A stretch of DNA of 47,203 bases, taken from positions 1 through 47,203 of the forward strand of contig JACONH010000010.1 in the NCBI GenBank assembly GCA_014323835.1, in the 5' to 3' direction. The DNA comes from Alphaproteobacteria bacterium GM202ARS2. GTDB taxonomy: Bacteria; Pseudomonadota; Alphaproteobacteria; GM7ARS4. Shown piece by piece: positions 1 through 10,724 of the stretch. Under the pieces are notes generated by a model that made no database searches, was not told the DNA's origin, and saw nothing but the letters and a program-made list of their open reading frames with translations. The position numbers and the translations under genes were made by a program. Numbering within the stretch: position 1 is the stretch's first letter; every line of letters begins with the position of its first letter.

Positions 1-55
1 CCACCCCCACGCACGCTGTCACGACCCCCAGAACCACCCCCACGCACCCTGTCAC
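1..55 (+). repeat. Imperfect 22-bp direct repeat, 33-bp period
   Basis: Bases 1-22 and 34-55 are identical except for one G-to-C difference. The 33-bp period keeps the reading frame and encodes two copies of PPPRTLS. The array may continue to the left of the window. Confidence 0.7.
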
Positions 56-270
56 TCAAACACGACAGCGACTATAGCCGTCTCGATGCCATCAAAAAAC
101 CCACACAACCACAACCCTACACCTCAAGCGACTACCAAAACCTCGCCCAGAAAAACAAAAACTATGAACCCCTCAACCCCGATACACGCACAAAACCAGA
201 AAGCGACTTCACAAGCCCACAACGCTCACCCTCCCCACCCTCCCCACCCTCAGAGGACAGCTCCGCCTAA
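1..270 (+). CDS. C-terminal tail of an unrecognised protein (5' end outside window)
   Basis: Frame 1 is open from the first base to a TAA at 268-270, with no start inside the window, so this is the last 89 codons of a gene that begins upstream. The peptide is rich in proline, serine and charged residues. It contains an 11-residue repeat starting PPPRTLS, encoded by a near-perfect 33-bp period, then a hydrophilic stretch containing DSDYSRLDAIKKP and YTSSDYQNLAQKNKNYEPL, and ends in a Pro/Ser tail (SPSPPSPPSEDSSA). The composition suggests a disordered C-terminus. I do not recognise the family. The reading frame is supported by amino-acid-like content and by a hairpin just after the stop. A different frame with an internal ATG at 86 gives a less natural His/Pro-rich peptide. 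Confidence 0.6.
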   Translation, partial: PPPRTLSRPPEPPPRTLSLKHDSDYSRLDAIKKPTQPQPYTSSDYQNLAQKNKNYEPLNPDTRTKPESDFTSPQRSPSPPSPPSEDSSA

Positions 271-282
271 ACCACAAAGCAA

Positions 283-313
283 CGGGGAGCCCCGCTTCAT
301 GCCGAGCTCCCCG
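283..313 (+). terminator. Stem-loop after the upstream plus-strand gene
   Basis: CGGGGAGC at 283-290 pairs perfectly with GCTCCCCG at 306-313 across a 15-base loop, 12 bases after the TAA of the partial gene. The bases that follow are only moderately T-rich (ATTTACTTAT), so it is a weak intrinsic-terminator candidate. Confidence 0.4.
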
Positions 314-334
314 ATTTACTTATAAAAATGTTAA

Positions 335-356
335 AATTGTTTCTCGTGAAACAATT
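335..356 (-). terminator. Intrinsic terminator of the groES-groEL operon
   Basis: A perfect 9-bp stem (AATTGTTTC / GAAACAATT) closes a four-base loop. Read on the minus strand it is followed by TTAACATTTTT, a reasonable T-tract. It lies 55 bases beyond the groEL stop codon. Confidence 0.6.
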
Positions 357-410
357 CCTAGAACATCTGTCACGTCCCTTATAGGCGTTGCATGACCCGC
401 ATCCCTGATG

Positions 411-2379
<1,969 letters not shown>

Positions 2380-2438
2380 AACGCATAATCTCCCTTAAAA
2401 ACAAACATGAGCACACAATAAGACCACCTGCCAAAACA

Positions 2439-2465
2439 TTAGCAGATAAAGCCATCGAGTGCTAA
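2439..2465 (-). promoter_or_regulatory. Degenerate CIRCE operator (HrcA site) of groESL
   Basis: The right arm GAGTGCTAA (2457-2465) is a perfect CIRCE half. Nine bases to its left is TTAGCAGAT (2439-2447), which keeps the first six bases of the consensus TTAGCACTC. The 9-9-9 spacing matches CIRCE, and the element lies just downstream of the predicted promoter. From what is known of the family, it should bind the repressor HrcA and release it on heat stress. One arm is imperfect, so affinity may be reduced. Confidence 0.75.
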
Positions 2466-2474
2466 CATACACTC

Positions 2475-2503
2475 TAAATAGGTAAAACAATGACCCCTGT
2501 CAA
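2475..2503 (-). promoter_or_regulatory. Sigma-70-type promoter of groESL
   Basis: On the minus strand a perfect -35 TTGACA (2498-2503) is followed, after 17 bases, by TATTTA (2475-2480). Transcription would start at the edge of the CIRCE element, the normal arrangement for HrcA repression. Confidence 0.6.
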
Positions 2504-2597
2504 CGTTTTTTAGAGAAAACACACCCCCTAGATTAAAAAAACAAAACATGATACAAATAGGCAATCATTTTTTAACGTTCAGTCAATTGCTATAACC

Positions 2598-3077
2598 ATG
2601 ACATCACCCACACATACCAGCTGGAAAACAGAACTCTTGCATCGGCTCCAAAACATAGACCCGTATCAATTCGAAAAACTATGCGGCAAACTGCTAAAAG
2701 CAATGGGTGCCACCAACGTTAAAGTCACGCAACGGAGTCATGATGGCGGTATTGACGGCACCGCAACTATGCACGCTAACCCCCTATCTGTTGACATGGC
2801 GTTTCAGTGCAAAAGACGCAAGGGAACAATAGGAGAGAAAGACATCCGTGATTTTTTAGGTGCCTTGACAAAGTTACGCAATAAACAGGGGCTTTTCATC
2901 ACAACAGGCAGATATACAAAAACAGCTCGACAGACAGCAAAGGACAATCTAATTTATGAGATACACTTAATCGATGGCGATGACTTATGTTCCTTGATGG
3001 AAATTCATCGAATAGGCATAAAAATGCAAACCGTCATCGATGAAGCCTTCTTTGCCGATTTGAAGAAAAAGCCTTAA
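2598..3077 (+). CDS. Mrr-type restriction endonuclease-like protein, stand-alone catalytic domain
   Basis: The 159 residues match the Mrr catalytic fold (PD-(D/E)xK nuclease superfamily). They contain the helix with QFEKLCGKLLKAMGA (residues 24-38), then HDGGIDG with the metal-binding Asp53, and the QxK motif in FQCKRR (Gln70, Lys72). A DNA-binding N-terminal domain, present in full-length Mrr proteins, is missing, so this is a minimal form. Members of the family cut modified or foreign DNA; here the target is unknown. The gene stands alone between groESL and a small unknown gene, in sequence richer in A and T than its surroundings, which suggests acquisition. No clear ribosome-binding site precedes the ATG. 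It could also be a housekeeping Mrr-like nuclease. Confidence 0.75.
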   Translation: MTSPTHTSWKTELLHRLQNIDPYQFEKLCGKLLKAMGATNVKVTQRSHDGGIDGTATMHANPLSVDMAFQCKRRKGTIGEKDIRDFLGALTKLRNKQGLFITTGRYTKTARQTAKDNLIYEIHLIDGDDLCSLMEIHRIGIKMQTVIDEAFFADLKKKP

Positions 3078-3123
3078 AAGACCGACACACACCTGCAACG
3101 AGTGAAAGGTTGTAGAAAGGCTG

Positions 3124-3152
3124 TTAACTTTTCGGAAAAAGAGTGGTAGACT
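3124..3152 (+). promoter_or_regulatory. Possible promoter for the small gene at 3203
   Basis: TTAACT (3124-3129) and TAGACT (3147-3152) are separated by 17 bases, each matching four of six consensus positions. The site lies about 50 bases upstream of the ATG at 3203. Evidence is weak beyond spacing and position. Confidence 0.3.
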
Positions 3153-3202
3153 ACGAGGAAGGGAAAAAACATCATGCGTGTGTCTCAACGCAAGGAGGTT
3201 AT

Positions 3203-3463
3203 ATGAAAAGCCGCAACGAACTCGCCGCAGAGCTCAAGGTCTTGTATAAAAAAACCCGACCAAAGCGAAAGGCAACAGATATGGCGCGGGTGTTTGGTAT
3301 CGTTTATGCCGATAACATCAAAAACATGGGGCTAGTGTCTCCCGTTTGCCTAGATATCGCTAGGGAAGCGAATATTCCCGATACCTACGGAGTCGAGATT
3401 TATAAGGGTGTTAATCTTTCGCCCTACGTTATGCCTAAACCCGATATTCTTAAGGCGTTCTAG
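3203..3463 (+). CDS. Small hypothetical protein (86 aa)
   Basis: I do not recognise this protein. The start is set by a perfect AAGGAGG at 3192-3198, four bases before the ATG, rather than by an ATG 20 codons upstream that has no such site. The N-terminal half is helical and lysine-rich (ELAAELKVLYKKTRPKRKAT). The rest contains ARVFGIVYADNIKNMGL and ends PYVMPKPDILKAF. No membrane segment, signal peptide or cysteine cluster is visible. It follows the Mrr-like nuclease on the same strand and its stop lies two bases from the stop of the convergent oxidoreductase gene. The strong ribosome site suggests it is really translated. Confidence 0.6.
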   Translation: MKSRNELAAELKVLYKKTRPKRKATDMARVFGIVYADNIKNMGLVSPVCLDIAREANIPDTYGVEIYKGVNLSPYVMPKPDILKAF

Positions 3464-3465
3464 CC

Positions 3466-6400
3466 TTACCCCGACAAACAGTGCTGGAGCCACAAGGACG
3501 TTAGTTTCTCATGGACGCTATTCTGCGCAAGGCGTTCCCGCAAGCACTTAAAATCAACCCTATCTAAAGGTTGATCCTGATTAAAGCACGAATAGACAAC
3601 GCTGGTCTCCCCCGTCTGCGGGTCCCGATGCACCTGTAAGCACTGCGCGCATATCTCCTTCATCATGCACTGCATCGGCGAATTAATACTCCCAATCGCA
3701 ATATGCTTAGGCTTCAAATACGGCTTCAGCACCCCATGACGTGCCGCCGCCACCGCACCCATCATCCCATCCGAGCCAATCACAATCAATCGATCAATGT
3801 CCCCCAAACCCATCGTTTTTTGTCCCGCCTGTCCTTCCAAACGTCCCTCGCCATACGCCACCATCGCTTCAACAATATTGCCCACAAACGAAAAGTCGCA
3901 CGCCCGCGCCGGCGAAAACCCCGGCCCTTCATCACAACACCACACCACATGATCCGATGCCTGCTCGATGAACGACACCTTATAGCGGTCGTGCATCTTG
4001 CGGTAGCCCGCAAAATACAGCACCTTTGAGCCCTTCGCCCTTAACCCCGCAGCAATAGAAAACAACACCGCATTACCCAATCCGCCCCCCACCAACAACA
4101 CATTCTCACCCCCCACCAGCTCTGTCGGCATGCCCGTGGGCCCCATCAATACCACCGGCTCATCAGGACGCATCACACGACAAATATCAGACGAGCCCCC
4201 CATCTCTAACACAATCAACGACAACAAACCCTTGTCCTTATCGACCCAAGCCCCCGTCAACGCAAGACCCTCCATAGCCAGACGCGTGTTCTCCTTCAGC
4301 GGTGCTAAACTCTCATAGTTCTGGAAACGAAAAAACTGCCCCGGCTCAAAATGCCGCGCCGCCGCCTGTGCATGCACAATCAACTCAACAATCCGAGGAG
4401 CAAGCTCCTCAACTCGAACAACATAGGCACGCCACAAACCATTCAAACGACTCCGCAACCCCTGAAAATCCTCAAAAGCAGACCCCACCTTATCCTGACC
4501 GCGTCTCGTCTCCAACAGACGCGTAATCTGAGGATAGCCCTGCTTGGCACTCGCCATCGCCCGCACGACATTACCGGCATAACTCGGATGCAAGTCGCCA
4601 AAGAAACTGACACCCCGCCCATCTTCCCGCACGTGCGTCAACACATGCACATCCTTTGGCTTGGGCAATCGCTGCGGTTCAACCGCATTGCCCGCCTCAT
4701 CCACAGCCTGAAAGTAGCCCTTATCAAGAGAAAAAATCGAATCGGCTTCCCGTGACAACACAACATTCGGCTTTGTGCCTGCTGCCACCAAAATCGAGCC
4801 CGCCTTCAAACGCTTTGTGCCCGCACCATTGACAACATCCAAAGCACAAGCTTCGCCCCACGTATCCACGACAACGCCTTGCGGGGCATGATTGTCCAGA
4901 ACGTGGATGCCTTCCTCGACGGCTTTGCAGACTTCCTCATAGTTCAGCCGATAACTCGGTGATTGTGCCAAGTCCTTACGATAGACCATCAACACGCCGC
5001 CCCATTCATCCAAAAGCCCCTTAATGTTGGGCGCGCGCCCCGCCTCAGCTGCAGCCTTACGCTCGGCACGCAAAGCCCTCGCATGCGCAACATACTCAGC
5101 CACAATCGCGCGCTCGCGCTCATCCCACAGACGCGCAACCACCTCCGCACCCATAACCGACTCGAGACGCTCATAGCGGACAAGAAAACGCTCCACCTGC
5201 TGCGGATAATAGGCAAGAGCCTCCGTCGCCGTATCCACCGCCGTCAAACCACCACCAATCACCACCACCGGCAAACGCAACTGCAAGTTCGACACGCTGT
5301 CGTCCTTTGCCGCACCCGTCAACTGCAAACTCATAAGAAAGTCAGATGCCTGCCGCACGCCCGCCACCAAACCATTGGGCATATCAATAATCGTCGGCTT
5401 GCCCGCCCCCATGCACAAAGCAACATGGTCAAAGCCCAGCTGCCATGCCTCGTCCAACGTTATAGTGCTACCAAAACGCACACCGCCAAAAAAAGCCCCC
5501 GTTGCCCGCCGCTCAATCAACAAACGGATAAGCCGCAAAAAGTTCTTGTTCCAACGCACCGTGATACCATACTCGGCAACACCACCAAAGCCCGCACCAA
5601 TACGGCTTTCCAAAGGCTCATACAACGATTCAACATCATAAATCGGCTCAAATGCCGTCGGCTCGCCTTGCAAATCAACGCCATTCCACGCCGATAACGG
5701 CTCTAACTTCAAACCATCGATGCCCACAACACTATGACCATCATTCATCAAATGATGTGCCAACGTATACCCAGCCGGCCCCAGACCAACCACAAGCACC
5801 TTGTGGCCACTCAAGGCACGAGGATACGGACGCTCCAAATTCAACGGATTCCAACGAGTCAACAAGCTATAAATCTCAAACCCCCACGGCAACGCCAACA
5901 CATCCTTTAACACTCGAGTTTCCACTTGCGGTATGTCCACAGGCTGCTGCTTTTGATAAATGCACGCCTTCATGCAGTCATTACAAATACGATGCCCCGT
6001 GCCCGCAATCATCGGATTGTCCACCACCGCCACCGCCAAAGAAGACACCACAAAACCCTGTCCCTTCAACAAGTTCATCTCGGATATTTTTTCCCCCAAA
6101 GGACAGCCACTCAACGGCTCGCCAAAGACATTTTCCCTGAAAGAACCCGCCTCCCCCGTAGCGAATCCCTTCGAGCACGAATCCTTGCCCTGTTTATGAC
6201 AGTAAATACAATAATGTGCCTGAGCAAGGGCTTGGGCTAAATCCATGCCATCATCCGTCAAAGCAAAACCCTCACGAAAACGCTGGTGCGTCTCAGGGGC
6301 ACGCTTGGTCGCAACGCCACCCAGAGACGACTCCTGCAAAGGCACCAAATCCGCCATGTCCAAACGATGCGGATACATAAACAAACTGCCCTGCCGATGC

Positions 6401-6969
6401 GCACGTTGTCCCTCAGCCATCAGACACGCCCAAGCCCCATAACGCGCCGCCTTATCCAAATTCTGTGCCTGCGACTCCTCATCGTCCAGCCACACCATAA
6501 CATGCCGAGCATAAGCATCTTCGCTAAACGGCTCGCCAAACAGCACAGCCAACGCCTTTTGTTCTGCCAGCCCATCATAGTCGCGCACATCATCCGCCTT
6601 ATAAGCCTTCAACGCACGCCTCTGAACAAAAAGACGGCGACAACGATGCACAACATCATACGTATGCTCACGGACGTGGGCTTCAACCGCCGACTCAATG
6701 CCAAACAACTGGACAAGAAAATCTTCCAACGGCTCAGCCAACGCCAACAACAGCGGCGACTCGTCTGCTCCCCTGTCCGCTCCTGTATCCGCCTGCATAC
6801 GTTGGCGCGCCACCAGCAACCGTTCTGCCAAATCGGCATCACGCTCCCGCACAAAATCGACAAACACATCATCCAGTGCCTTTAAGCGGTCACGGTCATA
6901 CAGGTCGGCAAATGAAAAACCGAATGCCAAATTCAAGACGTTGTGGGTGGCTCCTTTCGACTCAGCCAT
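3466..6969 (-). CDS. GltD-like / PyrK-like fused FAD-NAD(P)-iron-sulfur oxidoreductase
   Basis: A 1167-residue redox protein. A helical N-terminal region is followed by cysteine groups at 254/257/265/289 and 329/332/336 ([10 protein letters not shown]), as in GltD-type iron-sulfur domains. Next come two dinucleotide-binding folds ([10 protein letters not shown] at 391-400; [12 protein letters not shown] near 568-579), as in the glutamate synthase small subunit. The last third resembles the ferredoxin reductase / dihydroorotate dehydrogenase electron-transfer subunit, with LLVGGGLG and a C-terminal C-x5-C-x2-C-x17-C cluster (1101, 1107, 1110, 1128) as in PyrK. No glutamate synthase or dihydroorotate dehydrogenase gene is adjacent. 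It overlaps the cysNC stop by 8 bases and is the last gene of the cys operon. I infer a role in supplying electrons from NAD(P)H, possibly to sulfite reductase; the real partner is unproven. Confidence 0.75.
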   Translation of the reverse strand: MAESKGATHNVLNLAFGFSFADLYDRDRLKALDDVFVDFVRERDADLAERLLVARQRMQADTGADRGADESPLLLALAEPLEDFLVQLFGIESAVEAHVREHTYDVVHRCRRLFVQRRALKAYKADDVRDYDGLAEQKALAVLFGEPFSEDAYARHVMVWLDDEESQAQNLDKAARYGAWACLMAEGQRAHRQGSLFMYPHRLDMADLVPLQESSLGGVATKRAPETHQRFREGFALTDDGMDLAQALAQAHYCIYCHKQGKDSCSKGFATGEAGSFRENVFGEPLSGCPLGEKISEMNLLKGQGFVVSSLAVAVVDNPMIAGTGHRICNDCMKACIYQKQQPVDIPQVETRVLKDVLALPWGFEIYSLLTRWNPLNLERPYPRALSGHKVLVVGLGPAGYTLAHHLMNDGHSVVGIDGLKLEPLSAWNGVDLQGEPTAFEPIYDVESLYEPLESRIGAGFGGVAEYGITVRWNKNFLRLIRLLIERRATGAFFGGVRFGSTITLDEAWQLGFDHVALCMGAGKPTIIDMPNGLVAGVRQASDFLMSLQLTGAAKDDSVSNLQLRLPVVVIGGGLTAVDTATEALAYYPQQVERFLVRYERLESVMGAEVVARLWDERERAIVAEYVAHARALRAERKAAAEAGRAPNIKGLLDEWGGVLMVYRKDLAQSPSYRLNYEEVCKAVEEGIHVLDNHAPQGVVVDTWGEACALDVVNGAGTKRLKAGSILVAAGTKPNVVLSREADSIFSLDKGYFQAVDEAGNAVEPQRLPKPKDVHVLTHVREDGRGVSFFGDLHPSYAGNVVRAMASAKQGYPQITRLLETRRGQDKVGSAFEDFQGLRSRLNGLWRAYVVRVEELAPRIVELIVHAQAAARHFEPGQFFRFQNYESLAPLKENTRLAMEGLALTGAWVDKDKGLLSLIVLEMGGSSDICRVMRPDEPVVLMGPTGMPTELVGGENVLLVGGGLGNAVLFSIAAGLRAKGSKVLYFAGYRKMHDRYKVSFIEQASDHVVWCCDEGPGFSPARACDFSFVGNIVEAMVAYGEGRLEGQAGQKTMGLGDIDRLIVIGSDGMMGAVAAARHGVLKPYLKPKHIAIGSINSPMQCMMKEICAQCLQVHRDPQTGETSVVYSCFNQDQPLDRVDFKCLRERLAQNSVHEKLTSLWLQHCLSG

Positions 6970-8896
6970 GTTTGCCTCCCTGCCAGAAATGCTGGTGAAT
7001 ATAATCCATCATCAACGCCACCGATTCCTCGAGAGACAACGCCATCGTATCGACAGTAACCTCCGGCTTCTCCGGAATCTCATAGGGGGCTGACACCCCT
7101 GAGAACATGGGAATAGCCCCCGTGCGGGCTTTTTTGTAGAGTCCCTTAGGGTCGCGTTTTTCGCATGTGGCGACATCGGCTTTGACGTAGACTTCGTGGA
7201 ATTGTTCCTTACAGACTCGGCGCGCCAAGTCTCTGTCTTCTCGATACGGTGAAATGAAGGCAGCCAGCACAATAAAGCCGCCATCGCGCATCAGGGCTGC
7301 CACTTCGCTGACTCGCCGTATGTTCTCGGCACGCCCCTCAGGCGTAAAGTCCAAGTCCTTATTCAAGCCATGCCGCACATTGTCGCCATCGAGAACGTAG
7401 ACTTGATAGCCTTTCAAAAACAGGCGACGCTCTAGTTCGATGCCGATGGTGCTCTTACCTGAACCCGACAGCCCGGTCAACCAGATGACTCCCGCATCGT
7501 GGTGATTGCGCCGAGCACGATCGGTGGTGCTGACTCTATGGGCGACCTGATAGATATGCTTGTGTTCGTCTTGCACAGCCGTCTGTGTCGTCATCATCGG
7601 TAGCCCCTCGAGGCTAATAATACCGCCACCAGCAATATGGTAGCCGTCTCTGAGGACGAAACGCCCACACAACGGGTGCGCGCTATGGTCATCGAGAGCC
7701 ATCAAACTACGGGAACGCAAAATCACCTCAGCAACGCTGTTATACGGCACCTGCTGAGCCTTGACGCGCGTCGATGTCAAATCGTCCGTATCGATAACTT
7801 TTTCCACCGAGGATAACTCAACGCCATGGTCAGAAGGGCCAATGCGCATGCGATAAATCTGTCCCTGCTTTAAGGGCGTCTTCGACAACCAAAACAGACG
7901 ACCCCGCAAAACATGACCATAGCGCGGCGGGGCATCCACGTGACTAGCAACCATGCCGCGCTCAACAAAAATCTGTTCCTTTAAGATGATACCGACACAA
8001 CAGCCACTGGATGCCTCCTGCAAGGCTCGCCCCTGAGGCGCCCGCCAAGACTCGAAGGAAGCAACCTCCCCTTGTAAGCCCGAAGGCGAAAACAGCAATC
8101 GGTCACCAACACGCATGCCACCGCTCTCGATACGACCCACAATGATACGACGCTCGTCAAACTTGTAGACATCCTGCACGTGAAAACGCAACGGCAAATC
8201 ATCCGCCGACGGCAAAGCACGCAACGAATCAAGAGCCTCAAGCAAAAACGCACCCTTATACCATTTCATCGTCGACGATAACCCCACCATATTATCCCCT
8301 TGTTGCGCAGACACCGGAATAATATGACGAGGAGTCACACCAAAAGACGCAAGATACTCGGTCATCTCCTCAGCAAGAGAATCAAAACGCTCTTGGTCAT
8401 ACAAGGCTCTGTCCATTTTATTAACCACGACAATAACTTGGCGAATACCCAATAAATGTGCCAAATAAGCATGCCGCCGCGATTGTTCTCGCACGCCCTC
8501 CGCCGCATCCACAAGCAACACAACCGCATCAGCAGAGGCAGCACCCGTCACCATATTCTTAAGAAATTCTCTGTGCCCCGGGGCATCGATAATCACATAA
8601 GAACGCTTCTGGCTATGAAACCAGATTTGTGTCGTATCGATGGTGATACCTTGATCGCGCTCTGCTTGTAACGAGTCGGTCAAAAAAGCCCACTCGAAAG
8701 GCATCGACCGCCGCCGACACATCTCACGAATGGATTCGTAGCGTCCCTCAGGGAGGGAATGGGTGTCGTAAAACAGTCGCCCCACCAGCGTAGACTTGCC
8801 ATGGTCCACATGCCCGAGCATGACGACTCGCAAAGGACGTTCCGTTAGGGTCGCGCCCTGCGCCGTCGCGGCGCGCACAGATTGAGAAGGTGCCAT
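6962..8896 (-). CDS. cysNC: Bifunctional sulfate adenylyltransferase subunit 1 / APS kinase (CysNC)
   Basis: The N-terminal half is the GTPase CysN, which powers adenylylation of sulfate together with CysD: GHVDHGKS at residues 28-35, DAPGH at 104-108 and NKMD at 159-162. The C-terminal 180 residues are the APS kinase CysC, with P-loop GLSGSGKST near 475-483 and DGDNVRHG near 503. The 644-residue length fits a NodQ/CysNC fusion. It starts 19 bases after the cysD stop and its own stop overlaps the start of the downstream oxidoreductase gene. The product would make APS and, through the kinase domain, PAPS. All key motifs look intact. Confidence 0.96.
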   Translation of the reverse strand: MAPSQSVRAATAQGATLTERPLRVVMLGHVDHGKSTLVGRLFYDTHSLPEGRYESIREMCRRRSMPFEWAFLTDSLQAERDQGITIDTTQIWFHSQKRSYVIIDAPGHREFLKNMVTGAASADAVVLLVDAAEGVREQSRRHAYLAHLLGIRQVIVVVNKMDRALYDQERFDSLAEEMTEYLASFGVTPRHIIPVSAQQGDNMVGLSSTMKWYKGAFLLEALDSLRALPSADDLPLRFHVQDVYKFDERRIIVGRIESGGMRVGDRLLFSPSGLQGEVASFESWRAPQGRALQEASSGCCVGIILKEQIFVERGMVASHVDAPPRYGHVLRGRLFWLSKTPLKQGQIYRMRIGPSDHGVELSSVEKVIDTDDLTSTRVKAQQVPYNSVAEVILRSRSLMALDDHSAHPLCGRFVLRDGYHIAGGGIISLEGLPMMTTQTAVQDEHKHIYQVAHRVSTTDRARRNHHDAGVIWLTGLSGSGKSTIGIELERRLFLKGYQVYVLDGDNVRHGLNKDLDFTPEGRAENIRRVSEVAALMRDGGFIVLAAFISPYREDRDLARRVCKEQFHEVYVKADVATCEKRDPKGLYKKARTGAIPMFSGVSAPYEIPEKPEVTVDTMALSLEESVALMMDYIHQHFWQGGKHG

Positions 8897-8915
8897 GTCT
8901 TATCCCCTTGTTGCG

Positions 8916-9719
8916 TCACATATAGCCATCGGCACGCAGACGCTCGAAGGCATCTTCGCGCTCGTGATCCATGGCTCGTCCTGCCCGCTCAGGGGTCTTG
9001 GTCTGAGCCAACTCCTCGATGATTTCTGCCACCGTCGCCGCCGAACTGCTGATGGGATGCGTGATATCTTGATCCCCAAGAGAACGATACCGCTTGCCCT
9101 TGCGACTGAAATACAAATCAACAATCGGGATCGATTCTCGCTCGATATAGCGCCAAACATCCAGTTCCGTCCAATTCAACAAGGGATGAATACGCACATG
9201 CGTGTCAGGCGGAAAGTCGGTGTTATATTGATCCCAGAATTCTGGCGGTTGCTCGCGAATGTCCCAGCCGCCGTCCGCTCCCCTTGGCGAGAAGACTCGT
9301 TCCTTTGCTCGTGTTGCCTGCTCGTCGCGGCGGATGCCCGCTATCAAGCCGTTATACTTCTTTTTTGCCAACACATCCTTAAGCCCCGCCGTCTTGCGCG
9401 CCGCCGAACGAGCCGCAGGAGTCAAAGACGAATCCATCGACTCTAAAGGCGGACACAAACCAACAAGTAAATCAAGATTCCACGCCTTCTGGTAACGCTC
9501 ACGAAAAGCATACATTTCAGGGAACTTCTTACCCGTATCCACATGCACGACCGGAAAAGGTACACGCCCAAAGAAAGCCTTCATCAAAAGCCAAACCAGA
9601 ACGTTGGAGTCTTTGCCTAAAGACCACAAAAGAGCCAAATTATCGAAGGCATGATAAGCCTCTCGCACAATATAGATGCTCTCTTGCTCGAGGCGGGTGA
9701 GTGAATCAAGTTTCGACAT
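8916..9719 (-). CDS. cysD: Sulfate adenylyltransferase subunit 2
   Basis: ATP-sulfurylase catalytic subunit; with CysN it forms adenosine 5'-phosphosulfate from ATP and sulfate. The PP-loop motif appears as SLGKDS (residues 33-38), followed by VVHVDTGKKFPEMYAFRE, the family's RRDEQATRAKER motif and the C-terminal SLGDQDITHPI region. I chose the ATG at 9719 (267 aa), with AGGTGG just upstream. A GTG at 9728 would lie inside that ribosome site and give three more residues. It is the second gene of the operon, nine bases beyond the cysH stop, and is followed by cysNC. Confidence 0.95.
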   Translation of the reverse strand: MSKLDSLTRLEQESIYIVREAYHAFDNLALLWSLGKDSNVLVWLLMKAFFGRVPFPVVHVDTGKKFPEMYAFRERYQKAWNLDLLVGLCPPLESMDSSLTPAARSAARKTAGLKDVLAKKKYNGLIAGIRRDEQATRAKERVFSPRGADGGWDIREQPPEFWDQYNTDFPPDTHVRIHPLLNWTELDVWRYIERESIPIVDLYFSRKGKRYRSLGDQDITHPISSSAATVAEIIEELAQTKTPERAGRAMDHEREDAFERLRADGYM

Positions 9720-9728
9720 CGACCCCAC

Positions 9729-10547
9729 CTATGGCTTATCGCTACCCGCCATCCAGCTGGCGCGATGGATGCCACACTCGGTTTTTTGCATGTTTGCCCA
9801 CCGCCCTGCCCTCGGATCATCGCCCGCCTCAGCACGATGCGTGCAATGATGACACCCAATCGACGGATAACCCTGTGCCACAAGAGGATGAAGCGGCAAG
9901 CCGCGACTCTCAAAACGGCTACGGATACGCTCAAGAGACCAACCCGCAAGCGGATTGACCTTTATCAAACCATCAACAGCCTCAAACGTCTGTAAGTGCA
10001 GACGCAAATCACCATGATAACGCTTACGACCCGTTATCCACGCACGATAACGCCCACTGCCAAACGCACGCAACAAAGGCTCCACCTTGCGAATATGACA
10101 GCAGCTATCCGCATCACGCCGCCATAAATCACCCCGAGGATCCAATGACAACAAACGCTCAGGAGAAGGACGCTCCACCTGCACACAACTTAAACCAAGA
10201 TGAGACACCAACGTCGAAACATAGTTATACGTCTCCTCAAATAACTTACCCGTATCCAGAAAAATCACCGGCGTCGCCGAATCAATGGATGCAATCATAT
10301 CCAATAAAACCGCCGACTCCGCACCGAATGAGGATGTCGCCGCTATCTCGCCATAAAACTCTTCCCGCACCAAAACCTCGAGAAGCGACTCGCCGTCCAT
10401 CCCCCCATAACGTGCCCGCAAAGACCGCACCCGCTCTTCGGCTTCCACCACCTTCGTCGCGTGCTCGTTACGTAATTGCGCGCCTGCCTGTCGCACCGCC
10501 CGTTCCCGCACCTTTGTGGCATCCTTGTTGCTCGATACCCTCGCCAT
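9729..10547 (-). CDS. cysH: APS/PAPS reductase, iron-sulfur type (CysH)
   Basis: Reduces activated sulfate to sulfite with thioredoxin-like donors. The PP-loop motif is SSFGAESAV (72-80). Cys149-Cys150 together with Cys232 and Cys235 form the CC...CxxC set that binds a 4Fe-4S cluster, a mark of APS-type reductases. The catalytic cysteine is in ECGIH (257-261). The ATG at 10547 has AAGGTG seven bases upstream and a promoter immediately before it. An upstream ATG in the same frame would start before the promoter, so it is rejected. The iron-sulfur cluster suggests APS as substrate, although some members also take PAPS, and this operon encodes an APS kinase domain too. Confidence 0.93.
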   Translation of the reverse strand: MARVSSNKDATKVRERAVRQAGAQLRNEHATKVVEAEERVRSLRARYGGMDGESLLEVLVREEFYGEIAATSSFGAESAVLLDMIASIDSATPVIFLDTGKLFEETYNYVSTLVSHLGLSCVQVERPSPERLLSLDPRGDLWRRDADSCCHIRKVEPLLRAFGSGRYRAWITGRKRYHGDLRLHLQTFEAVDGLIKVNPLAGWSLERIRSRFESRGLPLHPLVAQGYPSIGCHHCTHRAEAGDDPRAGRWANMQKTECGIHRASWMAGSDKP

Positions 10548-10584
10548 CTGTCTACACCTTGCAAAAATAAGCCCTCCGCTTTGT

Positions 10585-10613
10585 AAGATAGGGGGTCGAG
10601 CGGGATATGTCAA
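10585..10613 (-). promoter_or_regulatory. Promoter of the cysH-cysD-cysNC operon
   Basis: On the minus strand TTGACA (10608-10613), a 17-base spacer and TATCTT (10585-10590) give a strong sigma-70-type match. The predicted start lies about 30 bases before the cysH ATG. I see no clear CysB-type or SAM riboswitch element in the short leader. Confidence 0.7.
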
Positions 10614-10724
10614 CATGAATGGGAAAATAAAATTATTATCACATAAATGTTCGTAGAATAAAAGCATTGCGTTGCTAGAAGAAAACGTGTCACTATATCA
10701 ACCTTACGTCTATGATGGGCGTCT

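Noticed and set aside
3451..3472. Small hairpin at the convergent junction 3463/3466
   Set aside because: The six-pair stem has no T-tract on either strand, so I do not call it a terminator.
4963..5697. 244-codon plus-strand open frame inside the GltD/PyrK-like gene
   Set aside because: Antisense shadow, rich in His, Arg and Thr with no family-like pattern; the minus-strand protein has clear cofactor motifs across the same bases.
10548..10667. 40-residue N-terminal extension of CysH
   Set aside because: It would start upstream of the predicted TTGACA/TATCTT promoter; the ATG at 10547 has a good ribosome site and the family-like N-terminus.
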